DNA of 64,000 nt from Lysobacteraceae bacterium NML93-0793 (GCA_002324875.1 NTJG01000010.1:50831-114830); one strand, 5' to 3'. Shown: positions 21,345 to 32,042, counted from the stretch's first letter. Program-made: numbers and translations. The notes: generated from the sequence alone by a model not told the origin.

Positions 21345-22538
21345 TTACAGAGACGCGTCGCGCACCGCGTCGAGCCGATCGCCGACGACCAGACGGCTCG
21401 CGGCATCGGGAATCCGGTCGAGCAGCGCCTGCGCACGTGCGAGATGCGAGGCGACCGCGGCGGCGTCGCCGTCGAGGCGCGCGAGCTCCGCGTCCAGCCA
21501 GGCGCGGTACGGCGACAGGTCCATCAGCCCGCCCTCGCAGCGCTGCCGCCAGGCCGACACCAGCCGGCGATCGCCGACCAGCAGAGCCGCATGGCTGGCG
21601 AGCGTGATGGCGATGGCGCTCTGGAAGACCGGCGGTGTGGTGGCGAACGCACCGGTCAGCGCCAGCGCGTCGGCACGCGCACCGTCGGCGTCACGCGCAT
21701 CGATCGCGCGCGACAGGCGCAGCATCCGTGCCGACAGCCGCAGCCCGGCGCTGGCGACGGCGCCGTCGTCCGCGGGCATCGTCGAAGCCGGCCAGTCACG
21801 CGGACGCACGCCCGCCAGGCTCAGCGCCATCAGCTGGTTGATCTGCAACTGCAGCGCGGCATCCGGGGTGCGCCGCAAGAGATCGAGCAGGCCGCGTCCG
21901 TCGGACCGCCAGCCCTGCACGTGCAAGGGGATCAGATTGCCGAAGCCGAGCGTCGCCGCGCCCAGCGCCACGCCGATCATCGTGCCTGCGAGCCACGCCG
22001 GCATCGGCAGCCACGTCACCAGTGCGGCCAGCACCGCCGTGGTCAGCAGGTTCGCCAACGGCCCGCCGGACAGAAACACCATCTGGTCGACGCGCGAGAG
22101 GCCGCGTTCGCCGTGGGGCAACAGCGCCGCGAACCCGCCGATGCCGCGGATGCCGCCGCCGTTGCGCCAGCGCCAGCGATCGTCGCCGCCGCGCTCGCAG
22201 CGCAGAGGGCCGACACCGAACGCGATCGCGCGCATGCCGCGGGCCAGTCCGGCGAGCGCATGGCCGGCCTCGTGGAGCACGATGTTCGGCCAAAGCGACA
22301 GGAGGAACCCGGCCAGCACCGCGTACCCCGCCGTCGGCGGCAGCGCATCGAGCAGCGGCAGACCGACGAAGGCGGCGCCGGCACCGACCATGCCGCCGCC
22401 GAGAAATCCCCCGACGACCGGCAGCAGGCGACGCCACCCGGGCCGTGGGGCCGGCGGCGCCTCGGGCGCGGGCGGCATCAGCGCAGCGATCCCGGGGTCC
22501 TGGGTCATGTGCGTGGCGGCGTCCATTCCTGTCGTCAT
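21345..22538 (-). CDS. M50-like (site-2-protease-type) membrane metalloprotease
   Basis: A 397-residue membrane protein with hydrophobic segments at about residues 38-60 and 68-88, the zinc motif HEAGH at 89-93, further helices around 155-200, and a conserved LGFGNLIPL segment near 195-203, in the place where M50 proteases carry their third ligand region. The C-terminal 150 residues are cytoplasmic-looking and helical. ATG 22538 is chosen; a frame extends to 22601 without a better site. The classic N-x-x-P-x-x-P-L-D-G is not intact (the Asp follows later in GWRSDG), so catalysis is probable but not assured. Confidence 0.8.
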   Translation of the reverse strand: MTTGMDAATHMTQDPGIAALMPPAPEAPPAPRPGWRRLLPVVGGFLGGGMVGAGAAFVGLPLLDALPPTAGYAVLAGFLLSLWPNIVLHEAGHALAGLARGMRAIAFGVGPLRCERGGDDRWRWRNGGGIRGIGGFAALLPHGERGLSRVDQMVFLSGGPLANLLTTAVLAALVTWLPMPAWLAGTMIGVALGAATLGFGNLIPLHVQGWRSDGRGLLDLLRRTPDAALQLQINQLMALSLAGVRPRDWPASTMPADDGAVASAGLRLSARMLRLSRAIDARDADGARADALALTGAFATTPPVFQSAIAITLASHAALLVGDRRLVSAWRQRCEGGLMDLSPYRAWLDAELARLDGDAAAVASHLARAQALLDRIPDAASRLVVGDRLDAVRDASL

Positions 22539-22748
22539 CGCCTGTTGTCGATTGCCGAAGCACCTGCCGTGACCCGCGCACTGCAGACAGGGCCCGCACA
22601 CGGGTCGCCCCCGCCGTCAGCCCGTGGTCCCGCCGAGCCTTTCGACGCCGCGCGGCAGGTCTTCGACGCGGACGTGCTGCACGCGCACCTCGGCAGCCAC
22701 CGAACGCGCCGCGCATCCCCTGCCGGTCGTCACCACACCGGCCGCGGA

Positions 22749-23501
22749 CTATTTGCTGCTGACGTACTTCTCGCGGCGGATCAGCGGCACCGGCAGGCCG
22801 GCGTCCTTGAGCGCTTCGAACGCCGCGTCGACCATGTTCGGATTGCCGCACAGATACGCGATGTCGCCGTCGGCCGACGGCGCGAAGTCCGCGAGGAACT
22901 GCTGCACGTAGCCATGGCGCATGTCGGGATGCGGATCCGCCGGCAGCTCGCGCGAAAAGCAGGGCACGAAGCGGAAGTTCGGATGCGCATCGGCGAACGC
23001 GCGGAAGTCGTCGCCGTAGAGCAGCTCGTCGGGCGTGCGTGCGCCCATCAGCAGCACCACTTCGATGCCGCGCTCGGCGATCGCACGTTCCAGCAGCGGC
23101 AGCATCGCGCGATACGGCGTCACGCCGGTGCCGGTGCCGATCAGCAGATATCGGCGGTTGGTGTCCTGCGGCATCAGGCAGAAGCGGCCGAACGGCCCGC
23201 TGGCCTGCACGGCATCGCCGAGCGCCATTCCTTCGAACAGCGCCGTCGCCGCGCCACCCGGCACGTAGCTGACCGCGATGTCGACCGCTTCGCCCGGGCC
23301 GATCGCATGGTCGTGGATCGTCGCCAGCGAGTACGAGCGCTTGGTCGCGGTGCCGTCGGCGTACGCGAAGTGGATCTGGATGAACTGGCCCGGGATGAAA
23401 TCGAGCGGCTGGCCGTCGTCGCGGACGAAGGACAGATGGGCGACGGTCGGCGCGATCATGCGCCGGCCCGTGAGCTTGAGCGGGAACTGCTGGATGGCCA
23501 C
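22749..23501 (-). CDS. fpr: Ferredoxin-NADP(+) reductase
   Basis: FAD enzyme exchanging electrons between NADPH and ferredoxin or flavodoxin. It has the FAD-binding RSYSLA motif, the NADP-binding GTGTGVTPYRAML segment, a LMGARTPDELLY segment, CGNPNMVDA, and an aromatic-containing end (EKYVSSK). The frame is open to an ATG at 23561 (270 residues). I prefer GTG 23501 (250 residues), because it matches the family length of about 250 and the extra 20 residues are a non-conserved Cys/Ala-rich stretch. Monocistronic and divergent from the ABC export pair. Confidence 0.88.
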   Translation of the reverse strand: MAIQQFPLKLTGRRMIAPTVAHLSFVRDDGQPLDFIPGQFIQIHFAYADGTATKRSYSLATIHDHAIGPGEAVDIAVSYVPGGAATALFEGMALGDAVQASGPFGRFCLMPQDTNRRYLLIGTGTGVTPYRAMLPLLERAIAERGIEVVLLMGARTPDELLYGDDFRAFADAHPNFRFVPCFSRELPADPHPDMRHGYVQQFLADFAPSADGDIAYLCGNPNMVDAAFEALKDAGLPVPLIRREKYVSSK

Positions 23502-23645
23502 GAATTCAACCGGATCGGAACGGGGGCCGGCCGCGGCGCCCCGGGCAGCGCAACACTGCATCGCAAGGCCGGCTGCGGCCGGGCGCCTATACTAGCGCCT
23601 TCGGCCGCGGCTCCCCGCAGGCCAGGCTCCCGGATTCCACGGACC

Positions 23646-24617
23646 ATGACGCAACCCCACGTGCTGCCGGCCACTGCGCCGGCGTTGTCGGTGCGCGATC
23701 TGCGCAAGACCTACGCCGGCGGTGTCGAGGCGCTCAAGGGCATCTCGCTCGATGTCGCGCCCGGCGACTTCTTCGCCCTGCTCGGCCCCAACGGCGCCGG
23801 CAAGTCCACCCTGATCGGCATCATCTCCTCGCTGGTCAACAAGACCTCGGGCGACGTGCGCCTGTTCGGCACCGACCTGCACACGCGCCGCGACGAAGCG
23901 ATGCGCCTGATCGGCCTGGTGCCGCAGGAGATCAACTTCAACCTCTTCGAAAAGCCCTTCGACATCCTGGTCAACTACGCGGGCTTCTACGGCATTCCGC
24001 GTGCCGAGGCGATGGCGCGCGCGGAGGAAGAACTCAAGCGTGCGCAGCTGTGGGACAAGGCGAAGACGATGTCGCGCACGCTCTCGGGCGGCATGAAGCG
24101 CCGGTTGATGATCGCCCGCGCGATGATGACGCGCCCGCGCCTGCTGATCCTCGACGAGCCCACCGCGGGCGTCGACATCGAGATCCGCCGTGGCATGTGG
24201 CAGACGCTCAAGGAGATCAACGCCGCCGGCACGACGATCATCCTGACCACGCACTACCTGGAAGAAGCCGAGAGCCTGTGCCGGAATCTGGCGATCATCG
24301 ATCGCGGCGTGATCGTCGAGCAGGGCCCGATGCGTGCGCTGCTGTCCAAGCTCGACGTCGAGGGCTTCATCTTCGACATCGACGGCACCCTGCCTGCCGC
24401 GCTGCCGCAGATCGAAGGCGCCGTGCTCCACGCCACCGACGATCACACGCTGGATCTCGACATGCCGCGCGCGATGGATCTCAACCGCGTGTTCGCCACC
24501 CTCGATGGCGCGGGCATCCGGGTGCGTTCCATGCGCACCAAGTCCAACCGTCTGGAGGAGCTGTTCGTGCGCATGACCGGCCCCAACGCCGCCCCGCAGA
24601 CGGAGACCGCGGCATGA
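23646..24617 (+). CDS. ABC transporter ATP-binding protein (YadG-like)
   Basis: ATPase subunit of an ABC-2 exporter. The 323-residue protein has Walker A GPNGAGKST, signature LSGGMKRR, Walker B LLILDEPTAGVD and switch His in TTHYLEEAE, plus a C-terminal extension of about 90 residues. The start at 23646 follows an upstream open frame of no coding value. Its stop overlaps the permease start by 4 bases. YadGH-type transporters are widely conserved in Gram-negatives with uncertain substrate. Confidence 0.94.
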   Translation: MTQPHVLPATAPALSVRDLRKTYAGGVEALKGISLDVAPGDFFALLGPNGAGKSTLIGIISSLVNKTSGDVRLFGTDLHTRRDEAMRLIGLVPQEINFNLFEKPFDILVNYAGFYGIPRAEAMARAEEELKRAQLWDKAKTMSRTLSGGMKRRLMIARAMMTRPRLLILDEPTAGVDIEIRRGMWQTLKEINAAGTTIILTTHYLEEAESLCRNLAIIDRGVIVEQGPMRALLSKLDVEGFIFDIDGTLPAALPQIEGAVLHATDDHTLDLDMPRAMDLNRVFATLDGAGIRVRSMRTKSNRLEELFVRMTGPNAAPQTETAA

Positions 24618-25429
24618 GCACGCAGACCACGCACACCGACGTCGCCGCGGTCGAAGGCACCGCGCGGCGCCACTGGGTGGCGCTCGGCACCATCGCGCGT
24701 CGCGAGATCGTCCGCATCCTGCGCATCTGGGGCCAGACCCTGGTGCCGCCGGCCATCACGATGACGCTGTACTTCCTGATCTTCGGCGGCCTGATCGGTG
24801 CGCGCGTCGGCGAGATGGACGGCATCCGCTACATGGATTTCATCGTGCCGGGCCTGGTGATGATGAGCGTGATCCAGAACAGCTACGGCAACATCTCGTC
24901 GAGTTTCTTCGGCGCCAAGTTCGGCCGCCACGTCGAGGAACTGCTGGTCAGCCCGATGCCGAACTGGGTGATCCTGGGCGGCTACGTGATCGGCGCGGTC
25001 GCGCGCGGCCTCGCCGTCGGCGTCATCGTGCTCGGCATCGCGATGCTGTTCACCACCGTGCGCATTCCGCATCCGGTGATCACCTTCGCCACTGTGCTGC
25101 TGGGCGCGACGATCTTCGCCCTGGCCGGCTTCGTCAATGCGGTCTATGCGAAGAAGTTCGACGACGTCGCCATCGTGCCGATCTTCATCCTCACTCCGCT
25201 GACGTATCTGGGCGGCGTGTTCTATTCGGTCTCGCTACTGCCCGGCTGGGCCGAAACCGCGACGCACGCCAACCCGATCTTCTACATGGTCAACGCGTTC
25301 CGCTACGGCCTGCTCGGGGTCAGCGATGTCTCGCTCGGTGTGTCGTTCGCGCTGATGATCGCGTTCGTCGTCGCCCTCGGCGCGCTGGCGTTGTGGCTGC
25401 TCAAGCGCGGCATCGGCCTGCGCAGCTGA
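24614..25429 (+). CDS. ABC-2 type permease (YadH-like)
   Basis: Membrane partner of the preceding ATPase. The 271-residue protein has six predicted helices and the ABC-2 permease pattern: MDFIVPGLVMMSVIQNSYGN in the second helix region, GAKFGRHVEELLVSPMPNW in the cytoplasmic loop, and GGVFYSVSLLPGWAE followed by ANPIFYMVNAFRYG near the end, all typical of YadH. Translation is coupled to the ATPase through ATGA overlap. Confidence 0.95.
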   Translation: MSTQTTHTDVAAVEGTARRHWVALGTIARREIVRILRIWGQTLVPPAITMTLYFLIFGGLIGARVGEMDGIRYMDFIVPGLVMMSVIQNSYGNISSSFFGAKFGRHVEELLVSPMPNWVILGGYVIGAVARGLAVGVIVLGIAMLFTTVRIPHPVITFATVLLGATIFALAGFVNAVYAKKFDDVAIVPIFILTPLTYLGGVFYSVSLLPGWAETATHANPIFYMVNAFRYGLLGVSDVSLGVSFALMIAFVVALGALALWLLKRGIGLRS

Positions 25430-25483
25430 GCGACGATCGCGGCGCGCACGCCGCGCAGCGCCGGAAAAAGCGCGTGGGGTAGC

Positions 25484-26896
25484 ATGGCCGGTCACTCGCT
25501 GCCGGTGACCGTGCCTGTGACCACACGCTTCCGCATCCCGCACACGCTCGTCCTGCTGTTCCTGATCATGATCGCGGCCCTGGTCGCGACCTGGTTGCTG
25601 CCACAGGGCAGTTTCAGTCTGGAAGCCGACGAGACGGGCCGGATGATGGTCGTGCCCGGCACGTATGCGGTGCATGCCGAACGCGTCTGGCTCAGTCCCG
25701 CCGCGTTGTTCACGTCGGTGCCGCGCGCGCTGGCCGATGCCCAGGCGATCATCTTCTTCCTGCTGATCGTCGGCGGCGCGATCGCGGTGCTGCGCGAGAC
25801 CGGCCTGATCGATGCGCTGCTCGGCTGGCTGCTGCGCACGTTGGGCGGGCATCCGGCGCTGCTGATCCTGCTCGGCACGGCCGCGTTCGCCGCCGGCTCC
25901 GGCACGCTGGGCGTGTCCACCGAATACATTCCGTTCGCCGCGGTGCTGGTGGCGTTGTGCCTGGCGATGCGCCTGGATGCGATGACCGCGATGGGCATCA
26001 TGATCGGCGGCTATGCGGTGGGCTACGGCGTCGCCTGGACCAATCCCTACACGGTGCTCGTCGCGCAGGACATCGCCGAACTGCCGCCGACGTCCGGCAT
26101 CGGGTTCCGGCTGGCGCTGTTCCTGCCGTTCGTGCTGATCGCCGCGCATCACGTGCGGCGCTACGCGCGTCGCGTCGCCGCCGATCCCGGCGCCAGCCTG
26201 ATGGTCGGTGTCGACAGCGCAGCGCCGCCCACCGCCGCCGAGCATCCGCCCTTCGACCGGCGTCACGCGGCCATCGGTGTCGTCGTCGTCGCCGCGGTCG
26301 TGGTGATGGTCTACGGCATCTCGCAGCTGGGCTGGTATCTCACCGAACTCGGCGCGCTGTGGCTGATGGTCGCGCTGGCGGCGGGGCTGATCGGTGGTCT
26401 CGGTGTCGACGGCACCGCGAAGCGCTTCGCGTCCGGCGCGGCGGAACTGGCGGTGGTCGCGCTGCTGGTCGGCTTCGCGCGTTCGATCGCGCTGATTCTG
26501 GAAGACGGCCAGGTGCTGCACACCATCGTGCACGCGGCGTCGATGCCGCTGTCGCGGCTGGGGCCGGAACTGTCGGCGGTGGGCATGCTGCTGATGCAGA
26601 CGCTGATCAACTTCTTCATCCCGTCCGGCTCCGGCCAGGCCTTCGCCACGATGCCGATCATGACGCCGCTGGCCGACGTCGCCGGCGTCGAGCGCCAGGT
26701 CGCGGTGCTCGCGTTCCAGTTCGGCGACGGCTTCGCCAACCTGATCCTGCCGACCAACATCGTGCTGATGGCGATCCTCGGCATGGCCGGCGTGCCCTAT
26801 GACCGCTGGTTCCGCTTCGCCTGGCCGCTGATGCTGAAACTGATGATCGCCTCGGCATTCGCGCTGATGATCGCGGTGTGGATCGGCTACGCCTGA
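25484..26896 (+). CDS. YfcC-family basic amino acid/C4-dicarboxylate-type antiporter
   Basis: A 470-residue secondary transporter with about 12 hydrophobic segments. Family features include RIPHTLVLLFLIMI near the N-terminus, a FFLLIVGGAIAVLRETGLID segment, the GTLGVSTEYIPF region, and GGYAVGYGVAWTNPYTVLVAQ. The C-terminal half holds LINFFIPSGSGQAFATMPIM and FANLILPTNIVLMAIL. The N-terminal 15 residues are not hydrophobic, and no strong ribosome site was seen. YfcC proteins are related to arginine/ornithine antiporters; substrate here is not determined. Confidence 0.9.
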   Translation: MAGHSLPVTVPVTTRFRIPHTLVLLFLIMIAALVATWLLPQGSFSLEADETGRMMVVPGTYAVHAERVWLSPAALFTSVPRALADAQAIIFFLLIVGGAIAVLRETGLIDALLGWLLRTLGGHPALLILLGTAAFAAGSGTLGVSTEYIPFAAVLVALCLAMRLDAMTAMGIMIGGYAVGYGVAWTNPYTVLVAQDIAELPPTSGIGFRLALFLPFVLIAAHHVRRYARRVAADPGASLMVGVDSAAPPTAAEHPPFDRRHAAIGVVVVAAVVVMVYGISQLGWYLTELGALWLMVALAAGLIGGLGVDGTAKRFASGAAELAVVALLVGFARSIALILEDGQVLHTIVHAASMPLSRLGPELSAVGMLLMQTLINFFIPSGSGQAFATMPIMTPLADVAGVERQVAVLAFQFGDGFANLILPTNIVLMAILGMAGVPYDRWFRFAWPLMLKLMIASAFALMIAVWIGYA

Positions 26897-26927
26897 CGCG
26901 CACGGCACCGCCCGTTACCATCACCGC

Positions 26928-27884
26928 ATGCGGATTCTCGTTCTCGGCGCCGGCGGTACCGGCGGTTACTTCGGTGGTCGCCTCGCGCAGGCCGGCGTCG
27001 ACATCACCTTTCTCGTGCGCCCGGCGCGCGCGGCGCAGCTGGCGCGGGACGGCCTGCAACTGCGCAGCGCACTCGGCGATGCCGATCTGCAGGTGACGCA
27101 CGTCACCGCCGACGCGCTGCCGGCGCTCGCCGCGGAGCGTCCGTTCGATCTCGTGCTGCTGAGCTGCAAGGCCTACGACCTCGACAGTTCGATCGAGGCC
27201 GTCGCGCCTGCGGTGGGCGAAGGCACGGCGGTCATGCCGATCCTCAACGGCCTGCGCCACTACCCGGTGCTCGATGCGCGCTTCGGCGCCGATGCCGTGC
27301 TCGGCGGGCTGTGCTTCATCAGCGCGGTGAAAGGCGGACACGGCGAGATCGTGCATCTGCCGTCGCCGCCGTCGATGACCTTCGGCGAGCGCGATCCCGC
27401 GCGCAACGGCAGCGCGCGCACGCGTGCGCTGGAGGCGGCCTGCGCAGGTGCGTCGGGCTTCGACGGCGTGCGCAGCGAGACGTTCCTGCAGGCGGCGTGG
27501 AACAAGTTCGCCTTCCTCTCCAGCCTGGCGGCCGCAACCTGCCTGATGCGCGCGAGCATCGGCCGCATCGTCGAAACTGACGGCGGGCCCGCATTTCTCG
27601 CTGCGCTGCACGCCGAATGCCTCGCCGTCGCGGCGGCCGAAGGACAGCCGGTTCCGGCCGACGCCGCGCAGCAGGCCCGCGCGCTGCTGACCAAGGCCGG
27701 CTCCACGGTCACCGCGTCGATGCTGCGCGATCTCGAATCCGGACAGGACGTCGAAGCGGCGCAGATCATCGGCGACATGGTCGAGCGTGCCCGCGCCGCG
27801 GACCTGCCCACGCCGTGTCTCGACGCCGCCTGGATCCATCTGCAGTGCTACCGCAGCCACCGGGCCACGCCGCGGACGCCGTGA
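26928..27884 (+). CDS. panE: 2-dehydropantoate 2-reductase-family protein
   Basis: Ketopantoate reductases convert 2-dehydropantoate to pantoate with NADPH, a step to coenzyme A. The 318-residue protein has the N-terminal nucleotide-binding GAGGTGGYFGG, a catalytic-Lys region LSCKAYDL (about residues 80-87), NGL in PILNGLRH, and the C-terminal helical domain with NKFAFLSSLAAATCLMR (Lys in WNKF) and SMLRDLESGQDVEAAQIIGD. Length is normal. It lies 31 bases after the YfcC transporter gene. Several paralogs with unknown substrates exist, so the gene name is provisional. Confidence 0.82.
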   Translation: MRILVLGAGGTGGYFGGRLAQAGVDITFLVRPARAAQLARDGLQLRSALGDADLQVTHVTADALPALAAERPFDLVLLSCKAYDLDSSIEAVAPAVGEGTAVMPILNGLRHYPVLDARFGADAVLGGLCFISAVKGGHGEIVHLPSPPSMTFGERDPARNGSARTRALEAACAGASGFDGVRSETFLQAAWNKFAFLSSLAAATCLMRASIGRIVETDGGPAFLAALHAECLAVAAAEGQPVPADAAQQARALLTKAGSTVTASMLRDLESGQDVEAAQIIGDMVERARAADLPTPCLDAAWIHLQCYRSHRATPRTP

Positions 27885-27948
27885 ACCGGCGACCACGGCT
27901 TCGCGCGGCGGCTGCTAGGGTCTGCCGGACCGACCCCAGGAGTTCCCC

Positions 27949-28479
27949 ATGATCCAGCCCCGCCTCCGCGCATTCGCGGGCGTCTCCGTGCTCGCGGCCA
28001 CGCTCGGCCTGGCCGCCTGCGGCGAGCGCGCCGCAGCGCCTGCAGCCGACACCGCCGTGCAGACCGACGCCGTCGACGACACCCGCACCGTGCCCAGCGA
28101 GGCCGCGCGTGCACAGCAGTCCGGCGAAGCGACGACCGGGCCCGATACCATGCCGCGCGCGGACGCGCCGATGGACGGGGCACCGCCGGCCGCAATGCTC
28201 AACCAGCTCGCGGGCCTCGGCGGTGCCATGCATGCGGCGGTCGAACTCTGCGACCCCGGCATCGGCGCGGCGCAGCTGGCCGACGCGCGTGCACGTCAGC
28301 AAGAGGAATTCGTGCGCCTCGGCGGTGACGCCGGCACCTTCGACCAGGAGTTCACCACTGCGCACGGCCGCGTGCAGGCCCAGTACCGCAGTGCCACGCC
28401 GGCGCAGCAACAGCAGATGTGCGCCGAACTGCAGCAGATGTCGCAGCAGGCGCCGACGCCCACGCCACCGCAGGGCTGA
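27949..28479 (+). CDS. Lipoprotein of unknown function
   Basis: A 176-residue protein with a lipoprotein signal (GLAACGE, Cys at about residue 24), an Ala/Thr/Asp-rich linker, then a helical domain (about residues 80-165) rich in Gln and containing a pair of cysteines (C103 and C161 approximately), and a Thr/Pro/Gln end. AGGAG precedes the ATG at a good distance. It converges on the M16 peptidase gene. No family recognised. Confidence 0.75.
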   Translation: MIQPRLRAFAGVSVLAATLGLAACGERAAAPAADTAVQTDAVDDTRTVPSEAARAQQSGEATTGPDTMPRADAPMDGAPPAAMLNQLAGLGGAMHAAVELCDPGIGAAQLADARARQQEEFVRLGGDAGTFDQEFTTAHGRVQAQYRSATPAQQQQMCAELQQMSQQAPTPTPPQG

Positions 28480-28495
28480 TCGACGCGCGTCCGCG

Positions 28496-31255
28496 TCAGT
28501 CCGCGGACGCGTCTCCACCCGTGGCACCGGCGGCATCGAAATCGCCGCCGATGAACACCGACAGCTGCGCCGGATCCAGATGCCGCGCCATCGCGGCGCG
28601 GATGTCGGCCGGCGTCAATGCGCGCAGGCGATCCTCGAACGCGGCCGAGAACGCCATGTCGCGGCCGAGATAGAGATTGTCGTTGAGCATGCCCACCAGC
28701 TGCGCATCGTTGGCGCGCGAGGTGCGGCGCGCACGCAGCAGGCCATCCAGAGTGTCGGCGAGTTCGTCGTCCGGCATGTCGGTCTCGCGCAGGCGCTGCA
28801 GTTCCTCGCGGAACGCGATCTCCAGCTGCGCCATGTTCTCCGGCGCGGCGATCGCGTAGCCGCCGAAGCTGCCGACCGGATCGAAGGCATTGGCGCTGAA
28901 GTTCGAACTCACGCTGTAGCTCAGGCCCTCGCGCTGACGGATCCGGTCGGCCAGTCGCGATTTCATGCCGCCGCCCCCCAGCACATGGTTGCCGAGCAGC
29001 AGCGCCGGGTAGTCCGGATGGTCCTGGTCCAGCGTCAGCGCCTGGCGGGCCATGAACACCGCATTCGGACGGTCGGGCGTGGGCAGGCGCACATGCGCGG
29101 GCGGGCGCGGCGTGGCCGGCAGCGGGATGCGCGCGAACGGTGTGGCCGGTACCCAGTCGCCGAACAGGCGTTCGAGCTGGGCGTGCACGGCTTCGGCATC
29201 GACGTCGCCGACGATGGCGATCGTCGTGCCGGGGCCGGCGCCGTAGAACGCGCGGTGGAACGCGCGCAGCGCGTCGATGTCCAGCGCCTCGAGCGCGGCG
29301 ATGCGCTGCTCGAAGGTCGGGCTGTGGTACGGGTGACCCGGTGGAAACGGATCGAAGTGCTGCGCCATCGCCTGGTTCGCCAGCGCGCCCGGCTCGCTCA
29401 TGCTGCCGCGGATGCCGGTGATCGCCTGCGTGCGCAGCTGGGCGAATTCCTGCTCGGGAAACGTCGGCGTGCGCAGGATCGTCGCCAGCAGCTCGAGGAT
29501 CGCGCCGACATGATCGCGGTCGGTGCTCGCGCCGACGCTGACCGCCGTCGCATTGCCGCCCACCGACAGCGTCGAGCGCAGCCGGGTGAGTTCCCGCGAC
29601 AGGCCCGCGCGGTCGAACTCACCGGCGCCGCGCATCAGCATCGCGCCCGCCATCGAACCGGCCTCGGCCTGGCCGTGCAGGCTGGCCTCGTCGCCCAGGC
29701 GCAGGGTCATGCGCAGCTGCACCGCACCGCCGCGCGTGGCCTTGTCGAGCACCGCGAGTTTCGCGCCGTTGGACAGCGTCCAGGTGCGGGTGCGTGCATC
29801 GATGTTGGCTGGTGAGGCATCGAAGGCCTCGCCCGCGGCCAGCGCCGGACGGCCCACATAGTCGGCCAGCAGGGTCTCGGCCGACGGCGCTTCGGGAATC
29901 ACCACGCGATCGGCGCGGTCGGTCGGCACGAAACGGCCGCTGGTGCGGTTGTCCGGCTTGAGATAGGTCGCCGCGACGCGCGTGACATCGTCGACGCTCA
30001 CCGTCTCCAGCCGGTCGCGGGCCAGCAGCAGCAGCCGCCAGTCGCCCTGGGCGATGGCCTCCGACAGCGCCACGCCGACGGCATTGGGATCGCGCATCGC
30101 GCGCGAGTAGCCGGCCAGCAGGCGCTCGCGGGCCTCGTTCACTTCGGCCTCGGTGAACGGCGCAGCGACCGCGTCCTCGACCTCGGCCAGCAGCGCCGTG
30201 TGCAGCGCGTCGATGTCGGCGTCCTCCGGCGCTTCCACCAGGAACGCCAGATAGCCGGCCTCGTCCAGCACATAGGGCGTGGCCGAAACCCCGGTGGCCG
30301 CGCCGCGTTCCACCAGTGCGCGGTGCAGACGTCCGCCCGGCGTGTGCCCCAGCACCTGCGCCAGCACCGACAGCGCCGCGGTGTCGGGATGACGCCCGGC
30401 GGGCGTGTGATAGCCGGCCGCGAGATACGGCGTGCGCCCGACGCGGCGCACCTCCACATGCCGCGCACCGTCCTGCGCGGGCTCGCGGGTGTAGGTGACC
30501 GGCAGCGCGCGCCCGGGCCGCGGCAGCGCGCCGAAGCTGTCGCCCACGAGCGCCAGCGCCCCGGCCGGATCGAAATCGCCGGCAATCACCAGCACCGCGT
30601 TGTCGGGCTGGTACCAGGTGCGATAGAACGCCTGCAGCCGCTCGATCGGCACGTTCTCCACGTCGCTGCGCGCGCCGATGGTCGCGTTGCCGTAGTTGTG
30701 CCATTGGTAGGCCGCGCCCATCACCCGCTGCATCAGCACCCGCGTCGGGCTGTTCTCGCCCGATTCCATCTCGTTGCGCACCACGGTCATCTCGCTGTCG
30801 AGATCCGCGCGCGCGATGTGCGAATTGACCATGCGGTCGGCTTCCATCCGCAGCAACCAGGACAGGGTGTCGGCGTCACTGGAAAAACTGGCGAAGTAAT
30901 TGGTGCGGTCGAACCACGTGGTGCCGTTGTAGCGGATGCCGCGCGCCTTCATCTCGCCGGGGATGTCGGGATGCGTGGGCGTGCCCTTGAACACCAGGTG
31001 CTCGAGCAGATGCGCCATGCCGGTCTCGCCGTAGCCTTCGTGGCGCGAACCCACGCGGTAGGTCACGTTGACCGTGGTCACCGGGCTGCTGGGATCAGGG
31101 AACAGCACCAGCTGCAGGCCGTTGTCGAACCGGTACTCGGCGATGCCCTCGGCGCTGTGCACCGGCGCATCGATCTGCGGCGCCGCGGCGACGGGCAGCG
31201 CCGCCCCTGCGGCCAGACAGACAGCGAGCAGGCACACGCGAAACCGGCACAGCAT
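28496..31255 (-). CDS. M16-family zinc metallopeptidase (pitrilysin/insulinase-like)
   Basis: Exported two-domain peptidase, 919 residues. A Sec signal (about residues 1-24, ending PVAAAP) precedes the inverted zinc motif HLLEH at 82-86, with the downstream Glu in the [10 protein letters not shown] segment. A second, inactive M16 half follows from about residue 480 ([15 protein letters not shown]). Members usually degrade short peptides in the periplasm. The start at 31255 is chosen because it begins the signal peptide; the frame runs on to 31573 without coding value. Divergent from truC. Confidence 0.93.
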   Translation of the reverse strand: MLCRFRVCLLAVCLAAGAALPVAAAPQIDAPVHSAEGIAEYRFDNGLQLVLFPDPSSPVTTVNVTYRVGSRHEGYGETGMAHLLEHLVFKGTPTHPDIPGEMKARGIRYNGTTWFDRTNYFASFSSDADTLSWLLRMEADRMVNSHIARADLDSEMTVVRNEMESGENSPTRVLMQRVMGAAYQWHNYGNATIGARSDVENVPIERLQAFYRTWYQPDNAVLVIAGDFDPAGALALVGDSFGALPRPGRALPVTYTREPAQDGARHVEVRRVGRTPYLAAGYHTPAGRHPDTAALSVLAQVLGHTPGGRLHRALVERGAATGVSATPYVLDEAGYLAFLVEAPEDADIDALHTALLAEVEDAVAAPFTEAEVNEARERLLAGYSRAMRDPNAVGVALSEAIAQGDWRLLLLARDRLETVSVDDVTRVAATYLKPDNRTSGRFVPTDRADRVVIPEAPSAETLLADYVGRPALAAGEAFDASPANIDARTRTWTLSNGAKLAVLDKATRGGAVQLRMTLRLGDEASLHGQAEAGSMAGAMLMRGAGEFDRAGLSRELTRLRSTLSVGGNATAVSVGASTDRDHVGAILELLATILRTPTFPEQEFAQLRTQAITGIRGSMSEPGALANQAMAQHFDPFPPGHPYHSPTFEQRIAALEALDIDALRAFHRAFYGAGPGTTIAIVGDVDAEAVHAQLERLFGDWVPATPFARIPLPATPRPPAHVRLPTPDRPNAVFMARQALTLDQDHPDYPALLLGNHVLGGGGMKSRLADRIRQREGLSYSVSSNFSANAFDPVGSFGGYAIAAPENMAQLEIAFREELQRLRETDMPDDELADTLDGLLRARRTSRANDAQLVGMLNDNLYLGRDMAFSAAFEDRLRALTPADIRAAMARHLDPAQLSVFIGGDFDAAGATGGDASAD

Positions 31256-31349
31256 GCGGCGTTTTCCCTTTTGCGAAGACGATCGCCGAAAATAGCAGAT
31301 CGCGCGCGGTGGTCCGGGCGCACGGACCGCCCCTGTCAGGAGACCCGCG

Positions 31350-32042
31350 ATGATCGAAGTGCGGTACGCGGACGACACGCTCGCCGTGGTCGACAAGCCG
31401 GCCGGGCTGATGGTCCACGACAGCAAGCTCGCCCGCGACGAACACGATTTCCTCGCCGATCGCCTGCGTGAGCAGTTCGGTCGCCCGCTGTTCCTCGTGC
31501 ACCGGCTCGACCGCGCCACCAGCGGCTGTCTGCTGCTCGCCTTCGACCGCGACACCGCCAGCGCGCTCGGCACCCAGTGGATGGCGCGCAGCGTGGAGAA
31601 GCACTACCTGGCGATCTGCCGCGGCTGGCCCGAGGCGGAGATCCTCGTCGATCACCCGCTCGACGGCGGCCCCGGCAAGCCGCTGAAGAAACCCGCGCAG
31701 ACCCGCTTCACCCGGCTGGCGACCACCGAACTCGCGCTGCCGTCATCGGGCTTTCCGACCTCGCGTTATGCGCTGCTGCGCGCCGAGCCGCTGACCGGAC
31801 GCTTCCGCCAGATCCGCCGGCATCTCAAGCATCTGTCGCATCACCTGATCGGCGACACCAGCCACGGCGACGGCCGCCACAACCGGCATTTCCGCATGCT
31901 GGGCATCCACCGCATGCTGCTGCACAGCGAGCGGCTGGTGTTCGACCATCCGCATACCGGTGAGCGGATGCGGATCGAGGCGCCGCCGGGCGACGAATTC
32001 GCCCGCGCGCTGATGCTGTTTCCGGGCACCGCGACGGCGTGA
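31350..32042 (+). CDS. truC: tRNA pseudouridine synthase C
   Basis: RluA-family enzyme forming pseudouridine 65 in tRNA. The 230-residue protein has DKPAGLMVH near the N-terminus, the catalytic HRLDRATSG with Asp at about residue 53, and FRQIRRHLKHLSHHLIGD toward the C-terminus; length and these segments fit TruC rather than RluA or RluC, since no S4 domain is present. AGGAGA precedes the ATG. Confidence 0.93.
   Translation: MIEVRYADDTLAVVDKPAGLMVHDSKLARDEHDFLADRLREQFGRPLFLVHRLDRATSGCLLLAFDRDTASALGTQWMARSVEKHYLAICRGWPEAEILVDHPLDGGPGKPLKKPAQTRFTRLATTELALPSSGFPTSRYALLRAEPLTGRFRQIRRHLKHLSHHLIGDTSHGDGRHNRHFRMLGIHRMLLHSERLVFDHPHTGERMRIEAPPGDEFARALMLFPGTATA

Noticed and set aside
21195..23645. Plus-strand extension of the YadG-like ATPase frame upstream of 23646
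   Set aside because: It is antisense to the M50-like and ferredoxin reductase genes; the ATPase begins with a normal N-terminus at 23646.
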